From the NCBI RefSeq assembly GCF_007860175.1, contig NZ_SJPX01000005.1:868001-932000 (forward strand): a DNA stretch of 64,000 nt, written 5' to 3'. The first letter of the stretch is position 1; each line of letters starts with the position of its first letter. The notes under the pieces are model-generated. The model saw only the letters and a program-made list of their open reading frames with translations. It had not been told where the DNA came from and ran no database searches. Position numbers and translations under genes: made by a program. This document shows, piece by piece, positions 43,769-52,200 of the stretch. Source of the DNA: Rubripirellula reticaptiva (GTDB lineage Bacteria > Planctomycetota > Planctomycetia > Pirellulales > Pirellulaceae).

Positions 43769-44968
43769 ATGGACGGATCACTCGCCCTTCTAGGCACTAC
43801 CGGTGCGCTAGTTGGTCTCGGAGCACTCGAATCGCTGGTTCACCAGCGTCGGCTTCACACCATCCCGCTGCGAATTCACGTCAACGGGACTCGCGGAAAA
43901 TCGTCAGTCACTCGACTGATCGCCGCAGGTTTGCGAAGCGGTGGAGTCCGAACCTGTGCAAAGACGACCGGCACATTGGCTCGCATGATTCTGCCCGACG
44001 GATCGGAATACCCGGTCTTTCGCCCGGCTCGCGCCAATGTCATTGAACAGGTCCGGATTGTCCGCGCCGCGGCCGAATCGGAAAGCGAAGCTTTAGTCAT
44101 GGAATGCATGGCGCTTGTCCCGTACCTGCAATGGCTGTGCGAGTTCCGGTTGGTTCACGCAACTCACGCCGTGATCACCAACGCTCGCGCCGACCACTTG
44201 GATGTGATGGGGCCGACCGAACACGACGTCGCGTTAGCGTTGTTGGGCATGGTCCCCAAAAACGGTCGCCTGTACACCGCCGAACGACGTCACCTGGAAA
44301 CGTTCCAGCGTGCCGCCGACGAACGGAACACGGAATTGATCGCTGTCACCGAGGACGAAGTCAACGCGATCACCCCGCTTGAACTGTCGCAGTTCTCGTT
44401 CATCGAACATGCTGAAAACGTGGCGCTTGCTCTGCGAGTCTTGAAAGACCTCGAAATCGATCGCAGCAAGGCGTTGCAAGGCATGTGGGCGGCAACGCCC
44501 GACCCGGGCATCATGACGACGGCCGAGATCAATTTCTTCGGACGTGAGATCGTGTTCGTCAACGGATTCGCGGCCAACGACCCCGAATCCACCGAACGGA
44601 TCTGGGATATGGCCTGTGATCGCTATCCCGATTCGGGCAAGCGAATCATTATCTTCAACTGTCGATTTGACCGCCCTGATCGCTCGAAACAATTGGCCGA
44701 GGTCTGTGCGAAGTGGCGGCCAGCCGATCACTACATCCTGATTGGCTCGGGAACGTACATCTTTGCAAAGTACGCGACCGCGGCTGGGCTGGACCACCGC
44801 AAGTTGGTGATGGCCGAAGACGATTCGCCACAGGAAATCTTTGAAAAAGCCGTCGAACTGGGCGGGCGCAATTCGATGGTCATGGGCATGATGAACATCG
44901 GCGGCATTGGGCTGGAAATTGTTCGTTATTTCCGAAACCGCAGCTCTGTCGGCGAACGTGCATTTTAA
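43769..44968 (+). CDS. pgsB: Poly-gamma-glutamate synthase PgsB/CapB
   Basis: PgsB is the ATP-dependent amide ligase that polymerises glutamate through the gamma carboxyl at the inner membrane. The 399-residue protein has one N-terminal membrane segment (LALLGTTGALVGLGALESLV) and a Mur-ligase-like core: RIHVNGTRGKSSVTRLIAAG (P-loop GTRGKSS), CAKTTGTLARMILPDG, ALVMECMALVPYLQ and AVITNARADHLDVMGPT. Length and motif order match PgsB of Bacillus and Fusobacterium. It is followed by pgsC and pgsW on the same strand and is divergent from the yhaO-like gene. Confidence 0.95.
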   Translation: MDGSLALLGTTGALVGLGALESLVHQRRLHTIPLRIHVNGTRGKSSVTRLIAAGLRSGGVRTCAKTTGTLARMILPDGSEYPVFRPARANVIEQVRIVRAAAESESEALVMECMALVPYLQWLCEFRLVHATHAVITNARADHLDVMGPTEHDVALALLGMVPKNGRLYTAERRHLETFQRAADERNTELIAVTEDEVNAITPLELSQFSFIEHAENVALALRVLKDLEIDRSKALQGMWAATPDPGIMTTAEINFFGREIVFVNGFAANDPESTERIWDMACDRYPDSGKRIIIFNCRFDRPDRSKQLAEVCAKWRPADHYILIGSGTYIFAKYATAAGLDHRKLVMAEDDSPQEIFEKAVELGGRNSMVMGMMNIGGIGLEIVRYFRNRSSVGERAF

Positions 44969-45094
44969 AACGCCGCTTGCAAAGACACAAACATAGCCGA
45001 GCTGTTTTGTGGCGAACGATTTCTATAGCGCCATAGCGACACCACGGCTTTCCCCCAAAGTCATCTCTCTCACAACAAAAAAACGCGAACTCTC

Positions 45095-45577
45095 ATGGAT
45101 ACTCTTACCGTTGCAATCGGGATCGGCTTGGCGGTCAGCCTGCTGTTCTCGGAATTGTTTGGCCTAGCGGCCGGCGGGATGGTCGTGCCGGGCTACATCG
45201 CCCTGTCGCTCGACAAACCGCTTAATGTGATCGTTACCTTTGCCGCGGCGATCATCACTTATTACATCGTCTACACACTATCCAACATGATCGCGATCTA
45301 CGGCAAACGCCGGACGGTGCTGATGGTCTTGATTGGTTTCTTGGTCGGCGTGACTTTAGAACGATTCAGTCTGTTTCAATCGCAAGCGATTGATCCGTCG
45401 GACCTTAGCCTGCTTGATGACTCGGTCGACTATGAAGTCATCGGTTACATCATTCCCGGCCTGATTGCGATTTGGATCGACCGGCAGGGGATGGTGGAAA
45501 CACTTGGCATCCTGCTGACGGCTTCGACGGTGGTTCGTTTGGTTTTGATCCTGATGGGATTGGAGTTGGTACTATGA
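45095..45577 (+). CDS. pgsC: Poly-gamma-glutamate biosynthesis protein PgsC/CapC
   Basis: A 160-residue membrane protein with about five helices. It forms the synthase with PgsB. FGLAAGGMVVPGYIALSLDKP, ITYYIVYTLSNMIAIYGKRR and LIGFLVGVTLERF match the family; EVIGYIIPGLIAIWIDRQG is also typical. The last codons overlap the pgsW start by four bases (45574-45577), so translation is coupled. It lies 126 bases after pgsB. Confidence 0.93.
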   Translation: MDTLTVAIGIGLAVSLLFSELFGLAAGGMVVPGYIALSLDKPLNVIVTFAAAIITYYIVYTLSNMIAIYGKRRTVLMVLIGFLVGVTLERFSLFQSQAIDPSDLSLLDDSVDYEVIGYIIPGLIAIWIDRQGMVETLGILLTASTVVRLVLILMGLELVL

Positions 45578-46719
45578 AGCGACTCTTTTGGCGTCCTCGG
45601 CAAGTCTCGCAAACGGTCATTTGGTTGATGGCAGGCTTTTCGCTGCTTGGCCTAGCCACGATCGAACACTTCCGCACCAAGGCGCCGCAATCGGACCTCG
45701 ACATTAAAATGACGGCGTCAACGTACGCGTCAGAAATGATGCGTGCGATCAAAGCGGAAAAAATGAATATGGCTCAGGCTTCCGACGCCGCAGTCGACCC
45801 AGCCGGGTCGGGCATGATCGGGCAATTGATGAGCCCCGTGACCACGCTGACCGGACGACTGAGCGCGAAGCAAACCGCGGTCAACCCGAATTTTGCGGCT
45901 GTCGTTGTCGAACAACTGATCGGCGCCGGCGTCGAATCTGGCGATTTGGTTGCCGTCGGATACTCCGGTTCATTCCCTGGCATGAACGCCAACGTCTGCG
46001 CGGCTCTGAAAGCCATTGGTGCCCAGCCAGTCATCATTGCCAGTGCCGGATCAAGCCAGTGGGGCGCGAATAACCCCGACATGATGTGGATCGATATGGA
46101 GAGCCTGCTTTTCGAAGAAGGCCTGTTGCCGTTCAAAGCGGTGGCATGTTCGATCGGTGGTTACGAAGACATCGGATTGGGAATGACCGTCGAAGCCAAA
46201 GACTTGGTCAAGAAAGCGATCAAGCGGAACGGCCTGCCGCTGTTGACGTCAACGGACTTCGTCGAAGCAATCGACGAACGCATGCAAATTTATCGCAAGC
46301 AAGCCGGCGGTCGCGATTACAAGGCATACATCAATGTCGGCGGCGGAACGATTTCGGTCGGACGAAGCATGGGCAAGCGGGCTTACAAGCCAGGCCTGAA
46401 CCTATCGGCAAAGCACGAGGTGCTGCGAATCGACTCGGTCATGACTCGGTTCATGAGCAAAGGTACCCCAGTAATCCACGTGGTCGAAATCGACCGCATG
46501 GCAAGCAAATACGGCCTACCGCTAGCACCCCAACAAATGCCGCCAATCGGCGAAGGCGGCATCTACCAGCAAACTCGCTATAACAAGTTGCTGACCGCGA
46601 CGGTGTTGGTCTTGATCCTGCTGTCGCTACGAGCACTCGTGCTGACCGACTTTGGATATCGATTCGTCAAAGGGCGCGGCGGAAAGAAAACCGCCTCTTC
46701 GCCCGAACCGATGGTCTAG
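45574..46719 (+). CDS. pgsW: Poly-gamma-glutamate system protein PgsW
   Basis: A 381-residue protein with an N-terminal membrane helix (TVIWLMAGFSLLGLATIEHF) and a C-terminal one (LTATVLVLILLSLRALVLTD). The middle contains VAVGYSGSFPGMNANVCAAL, IASAGSSQWGANNPDMMWID and AYINVGGGTISVGRS, which I associate with PgsW, the third gene of pgsBCW systems outside Bacillus. Its biochemical role is not settled. The frame is open from 45472 inside pgsC; ATG at 45574 is chosen because it overlaps the pgsC stop as ATGA and begins directly before the helix. No pgsA (capA) exporter or hydrolase gene follows, and a terminator lies 28 bases downstream. Confidence 0.85.
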   Translation: MKRLFWRPRQVSQTVIWLMAGFSLLGLATIEHFRTKAPQSDLDIKMTASTYASEMMRAIKAEKMNMAQASDAAVDPAGSGMIGQLMSPVTTLTGRLSAKQTAVNPNFAAVVVEQLIGAGVESGDLVAVGYSGSFPGMNANVCAALKAIGAQPVIIASAGSSQWGANNPDMMWIDMESLLFEEGLLPFKAVACSIGGYEDIGLGMTVEAKDLVKKAIKRNGLPLLTSTDFVEAIDERMQIYRKQAGGRDYKAYINVGGGTISVGRSMGKRAYKPGLNLSAKHEVLRIDSVMTRFMSKGTPVIHVVEIDRMASKYGLPLAPQQMPPIGEGGIYQQTRYNKLLTATVLVLILLSLRALVLTDFGYRFVKGRGGKKTASSPEPMV

Positions 46720-46747
46720 CACATCTGCGTCGCTAGTCCACAAACCA

Positions 46748-46777
46748 CGCTTGGCCTAATCAGCCAAGCGTTTTTTT
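46748..46777 (+). terminator. Rho-independent terminator of the pgsBCW operon
   Basis: CGCTTGGC and GCCAAGCG form a perfect 8-base-pair stem around a seven-base loop and are followed by seven T, 28 bases after the pgsW stop. Confidence 0.88.
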
Positions 46778-46794
46778 CGACTCACTGCGACCGT

Positions 46795-46839
46795 TTCACT
46801 CTGGCTCGCTTCACTCTGGCTGACTTCACTCTGGCTCGA
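46795..46839. repeat. Tandem repeat, three 15-bp units, spanning the pyrE stop
   Basis: Units at 46795-46809, 46810-46824 and 46825-46839 share TTCACTCTGGCT and differ in the last three bases. On the minus strand the third unit contains the last codons and TGA stop of pyrE, and the other two lie just downstream, each carrying a further copy of the same stop context. Confidence 0.9.
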
Positions 46840-47380
46840 TGCCGAAGTCGCGGATCGTGGTCAAAGTCGTTAGCTCGATACCCTTGGCGGCGAAGGCTTC
46901 GCGCCCGCCCGCCAACCGGTCGATGATTGCGATCACGTGATCAACGACCAGGCCGTATTCACGAACGGCGTCGACCGCTTTGATCGCGCTTCCACCGCTA
47001 GTGATGACGTCTTCGACAATGACGACGCGTTGGCCGGGCTGAACGGGCCCTTCGACTTGCTTGCCGGTGCCATGTCCCTTGGCTTCTTTGCGAACCATGA
47101 ACCCCTTTAGCGGCAGGTCACGCTGGCCAGCAATGGTCACGATCGACGCCGTGATTGGGTCGGCACCGATCGCCATGCCACCAACCGCAGCGGGCAAGTC
47201 GCCCAGCGACTGCAAAACTTCCAACATTCCTTCGGCGACCACATTGGCACCCTTGGGATGCAGGGTCAGCGTTCGACAATCCAGATAGAAACTGGCCTTT
47301 TTGCCGCTCGCCAGCGTGAAGTCGCCGCGGCGCAAGGACTCGGATTGGATCAGTCGGATCAGTTCGTCGCGGTCGTACAT
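46826..47380 (-). CDS. pyrE: Orotate phosphoribosyltransferase
   Basis: PyrE joins orotate to PRPP to give OMP in pyrimidine synthesis. The 184-residue protein has FTLASGKKASFYLDCR, LPAAVGGMAIGADPIT, GFMVRKEAKGHGTGKQVEG (the flexible catalytic loop) and the PRPP motif VVIVEDVITSGGSAI. The frame continues 14 codons upstream, but ATG at 47380 (MYDRDELIRLI) matches the usual PyrE start. Its 3' end lies in a three-unit 15-base repeat, so the last residues (GIEPE) come from repeat sequence. Confidence 0.95.
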   Translation of the reverse strand: MYDRDELIRLIQSESLRRGDFTLASGKKASFYLDCRTLTLHPKGANVVAEGMLEVLQSLGDLPAAVGGMAIGADPITASIVTIAGQRDLPLKGFMVRKEAKGHGTGKQVEGPVQPGQRVVIVEDVITSGGSAIKAVDAVREYGLVVDHVIAIIDRLAGGREAFAAKGIELTTLTTIRDFGIEPE

Positions 47381-47502
47381 GAAAAAGGTATTAGCGTTGA
47401 GGTGTTCGGTGTCGGAATACACAAGCCAGCAAGCTTAGCAAACATAATCGCCGGCTTCGACGTCCCTGTGTTCACAGCAACACCGCACTCTCGCAGCAAT
47501 TC

Positions 47503-48876
47503 CTACTTTCGGATCGTCACGGACGAACCTTGGGAAATGATTCCGTACAAATCATCGGCAAAATCGCCGGCTAGGCTGATGCAACCCTTTTCGGTCGGCC
47601 GTGTGGCATCAGGACTGCCGTGAATGCACAACTGGCCACCCAAATCGATCCATGCGGCACCGTACGGATTGTCGGGGCTGCCCGGCGGAATCGGCGAGCC
47701 AGCCGCATCGTAAAACGTCCGCGACTCTTGCTTGTCCTGAACCGTAAACGTGCCCGGTTTTGGCATTGGATCGTTGCCAACACCGATCGGAAAACGACCG
47801 GAATAAAGATCACCCAAAAACAAAGTCAATTCTTGGTTCGTCAGATCGACTTCGGCGCGGAACGGGCCACGAACAACCTTCAACTCGGTGCCTGGCAAAA
47901 CCGCGACCGGATCTTGGATCTGGTTGATGTTGGCCAGCAATTGCCAAGGCACTTCATAGCGACTGGCGATCTCCATCAGGGTTTCGCTTTGACCGACTCG
48001 GTGGGCACTTTCAAGCAGATGACGCTTGGAATAAATAACTTCCTTTGCCAACCAATCAAGTCGCTGAACCAACTCGCTGCGTTCTTCGCCCGACAAATTT
48101 GGCGTCGAATAGAACAGACTTAGTGTCGCCAAAGCATCCTTCAACTGGTCCTTGCTGTACTGGCGATCGGCAATTTGAATCGCATTGACCAACCCCAGAT
48201 TCGAATTGCCGCCAAGCGATGCTCCTTGCGTCAGCAAATCGGAATCGCGGCTCACGTTCATGGCCGAGACTTGCGCGACCGGAGCCGACGCATCATCGGA
48301 GTTCGACGCGAATCGAGTGCCGAAATTTGGATCAAATTTAGATTGCGCTTCGTTCGGATCGGGCACCTCGAACGCTCGATTGGTCGTAGGATATTCGCGA
48401 GCACTATCGGCCGATGACGAAATCGCGTCGCTTGCCGCAGCACCCAAATCGGCGCCAACGGCACCAACCGAAGCCACAGCGGCGTTCGCCGATTCCTCGA
48501 CATCGCTCATCGAGAAGCTAGCCGAACTCGCCGGTGTTCCATTGGTAGGCAATTCGATCGAACGGTTGGCAAAGTCGGGCACTGAATACGCCGAAGCATT
48601 CCCCATCGCCGGTTCAGGCGACATCAAACTGGCCGCGACCGTGTCGGCGGGCTGAGTGACTTCGGGGAAACCACCCAGACTGCCGGCATTGATTTCCAGT
48701 TCGCCAAGCGACGGTGGCAACGCTGAATCGATCATCAACGATCCATCATCGCTCATCACCAACATGTCTTCGACACCAAGCGGCAATGGTTCCGGTGGTG
48801 TGGTCAGAGATACGTACGCACCGTAAATGACGGTCATTAGCAGTACGACGATGGCTGCGGTTTTCAGCGTTTGCAC
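47503..48876 (-). CDS. LysM and L,D-transpeptidase (YkuD) domain protein
   Basis: A 457-residue envelope protein. An N-terminal anchor (TAAIVVLLMTVIYGAYV) is followed by about 230 residues of Ser/Ala/Pro-rich, probably disordered sequence, then a LysM domain (HRVGQSETLMEIASRYEVPW, PGTELKVV) and a C-terminal YkuD catalytic domain with CIHGSPDATRP and EKGCISLAGDFADDLY. The Cys of KGCISL is the expected nucleophile; the Arg common after it (GCxR) is Ser here, a variant seen in some family members. Such enzymes crosslink peptidoglycan or attach proteins to it. GTG at 48876 is chosen because GGAGG lies six bases upstream (48883-48887); TTG at 48903 is not preceded by such a site. Confidence 0.9.
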   Translation of the reverse strand: MQTLKTAAIVVLLMTVIYGAYVSLTTPPEPLPLGVEDMLVMSDDGSLMIDSALPPSLGELEINAGSLGGFPEVTQPADTVAASLMSPEPAMGNASAYSVPDFANRSIELPTNGTPASSASFSMSDVEESANAAVASVGAVGADLGAAASDAISSSADSAREYPTTNRAFEVPDPNEAQSKFDPNFGTRFASNSDDASAPVAQVSAMNVSRDSDLLTQGASLGGNSNLGLVNAIQIADRQYSKDQLKDALATLSLFYSTPNLSGEERSELVQRLDWLAKEVIYSKRHLLESAHRVGQSETLMEIASRYEVPWQLLANINQIQDPVAVLPGTELKVVRGPFRAEVDLTNQELTLFLGDLYSGRFPIGVGNDPMPKPGTFTVQDKQESRTFYDAAGSPIPPGSPDNPYGAAWIDLGGQLCIHGSPDATRPTEKGCISLAGDFADDLYGIISQGSSVTIRK

Positions 48877-49228
48877 GACTGTCCTCCATGACTGGGCAGG
48901 CAAACACGACGAAGCCCAGGTCGTTGATCCGATTTTGTTGATCTGTTTTTACAGACCGTTTTTCACTGATCTGTGCAGATTTACATCTGCAAGGAATCAT
49001 TCCACCGCGAAGCCTACTCAATCGCCGGAGATTCCATCTAGCCCAATTTTCAGGATCGGCTTCGAAGCCAACGGCAAAGTGCCGTGACGACGACGGAAGA
49101 ATTGCTGCCATAGCTAGCAATTCAACGCATTTAGCCCACCGAGTTGGCGGGGCTACGCCTACGCTTTGACCGTAAACGGGTATACACTCCGGTGAAAAAT
49201 TCGTTGGCACGGCAAGCAAGCAGGCGTA
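48877..49228. other. Intergenic region between ldt and uvrA
   Basis: These 352 bases separate divergent genes. They contain the GGAGG site of the transpeptidase gene and a 7-base-pair perfect stem with four-base loop (TGCAGAT, TTAC, ATCTGCA) at 48974-48991, possibly an operator or RNA hairpin in the transpeptidase leader. I recognise no LexA-like box before uvrA and no gene. Confidence 0.5.
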
Positions 49229-52200
49229 ATGACAACTACGGAAATCACGGTCAAAGGCGCTCGAGAACACAATCTTCGCGATGTCAATTTGACGCTGCCA
49301 CGAGGGCAACTGATCTGCTTCTCGGGTGTCTCGGGCAGCGGTAAGTCCTCACTCGCTTTTGACACGCTGTACGCCGAGGGCCAACGGCGATACGTCGAAA
49401 GCCTGTCGAACTACGCGCGCCAGTTCATGGGCCAGATGCCCAAGCCAGACGTCGATCTTGTCAGCGGCCTGTCGCCATCGATTTCGATCAGCCAAAAATC
49501 CAGCGGCAACAATCCTCGTTCGACCGTTGGCACGATTACCGAAATCTATGATTTCCTGCGAGTCCTGTTCGCTCGCGTCGGCACGGGTTTCTGTCCCAAA
49601 TGCGAAGAACCGATCACCGCGCAAAGCCGCGATGCGATCGCGTCGCGCATTTTGTCGCTGCCCGACGAGGCGACGGTGTGGATCATGGCGCCGCTGGTGC
49701 GCGGTCAGAAAGGTGAATTCCGCGACCTGTTCGAAGACCTTCGCAAACAAGGCTTCACGCGCGCTCGGGTCGACGGCGAAACCATCCGGCTGTCCGAACC
49801 GCCATCGCTCGATCGCAACAGCCGCCACGACGTCGAAGTCATCATCGATCGTATTGAACCCGATGCCCGCGACCGCGGCCGAGTCACCGAAGCGGTTGAA
49901 ACGGGTTTGAAGCTCGGCGAAGCCACCTTGATCGTGTCGCTTTCTGAAGCCAACGATCACTCGACCGGTCCTGTCAAACAAGACGTGCTTTACTCGTCAA
50001 AGTATGCATGCCATTCATGCGGCACCAGCTTCAAGCCACCAACGCCGCAGCTTTTCTCGTTCAATTCGCCGCAAGGAATGTGCACGACCTGTGACGGGCT
50101 CGGTCGGTTGTACACGTTCGTACCAAATCTGCTGATTCCCGACGAGTCGCTATCAGTCAAGAAAGGTGCGATCTGCCTGCTTGGCAAGTGGGCAGACTTG
50201 GGCCGCTATCGCCAACACATCTACAAGGGTGTCGCCGAATCGTTCGAAGCTGCGTTTGGTTTCGACAAAGGCACGATGTTGGACAAGCCCTGGCGTGACC
50301 TTTCGGAAGAGGCAAAACACGTTTGGTTGTGGGGTGCCGACGAATCGGTGGAATTCACATGGAAGGCCGGATCGAAGGCGACCAAGTACTCCGGTGATTT
50401 CGATGGCTTCATCCCCGAACTGGTCGATCGCTACAAGACCAGCAAGAACAAAATGCAACTGCGTCAGTTCGAAAAGCACATGGCAACGCTCGATTGCCCG
50501 GACTGTCACGGCAAACGACTGAACGAACAAGCCAGTGCCGTTCGAATCACGTCAGCTGGCGAACGATCGCCCGCTGCGAAAGACATTGGTGCGACTCAAA
50601 CCGCTTCCAAGACTCTACCCGAACTTTGCGAACTTCCCGTCGATGAACTCGCAGACTTCTTCGCTGAGATTGTCTTGGGCAAGACCGAAGCTAAGATTGC
50701 GTCGGAAGCACTCAAAGAGATCCGCGCTCGCATCGGTTTCCTGCTCGGCGTGGGACTCGAATACCTGACGCTCGGCCGGACCGCGCCGACGCTTTCAGGT
50801 GGCGAATCACAGCGAATTCGTCTGGCAGGCCAGATCGGCAGCGGCTTGGTTGGTGTGCTCTACATTTTGGACGAGCCTTCGATCGGGCTACACCCGCGCG
50901 ACAACGACCGCTTGATCGAAACGCTCGAGCGACTTCGCGACACGGGCAACACATTGATCGTCGTCGAGCACGATGAAGACACGATGCGGGCCAGCGACTT
51001 GATTGTCGACTTCGGCCCCGGCCCCGGCGTCAAAGGCGGCCGCGTTGTGGCGACGGGGACCGTCGACGACGTGATGAACTCGACTCGCAGCGTGACGGGC
51101 CAGTTCTTGGCCGGCACCCGCGCGATCACGCCCGCCGAAACGTTACGTCCAATCGACAAAGCATCGATGCTGTCGATCCGCGGCGCTCGATTCCACAACC
51201 TAAAAAACGTCGATGTCGACATCCCGCTTGGTGGAGTGGTTTGCGTCACCGGCGTGTCAGGCAGCGGCAAGAGTTCACTGATCGGCGGTATTCTGGAACC
51301 GGCACTTCGAAACGCCCTCAATGGAGCCGAACAAGAAATCGGCGAACACGATTCGATTTCCGGACTCGAACATCTCGACAAAACGATTGCGATCGACCAA
51401 TCGCCAATCGGACGCACACCGCGAAGCAACCCAGCAACGTATGTGAAGGTCTTCGATGAAATTCGCAACCTGTACGCGAAAATGCCAGAAGCAAAAACTC
51501 GCGGTTACACGTCAAGCCGATTCAGTTTCAACGTTGACGGTGGCCGCTGTTCAGCCTGCGAAGGCAACGGAGCTACCAAGCTAGAAATGGATTTCTTGGC
51601 CGACATTTGGGTCACATGCCCAATATGCCAGGGCCGACGATACAACCGCGAAACATTGTCCGTCCAGTTCAAAGGCGCATCGATCGCCGACGTGCTGGAA
51701 ATGGACATTTCGCAAGCACTGAAACTGTTCAAGAACATTCCTAAAGTCGCCGAGAAACTGCAAACGCTCGTCGACGTGGGACTGGAATACCTAAAACTCG
51801 GCCAACCTTCGCCGACGCTTTCGGGTGGCGAAGCCCAACGCATCAAGTTGTCACGCGAGCTGAGCAAACGCGAAACCGGCAAGACGTTGTACGTGTTGGA
51901 CGAGCCGACGACGGGATTGCACTTCGCCGACATCGAAATGCTGTTGAAGGTGATTCACCGGTTGGCCGACCATGGCAACACGATCGTGATCGTTGAACAC
52001 AATACCGACGTGATCAAGACAGCCGACTGGGTCATCGATCTCGGTCCCGAAGGCGGCGCCGGCGGCGGCCGCATCATCGCTCAAGGACGACCAGCCGAAG
52101 TCGCGACGGTTACTGAAAGCTACACCGGCGCGGCGTTAGCCAAGTCGCTGGGCATCAAGCGATCGGCACCTCCGAAGCCAGTCGTCCGGCGAGAGATCGC

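Noticed and set aside
43254-43781. 175-codon minus-strand open frame in the yhaO-pgsB gap
   Set aside because: It overlaps the starts of both flanking genes, has Ser/Arg-rich composition and no recognisable motif.
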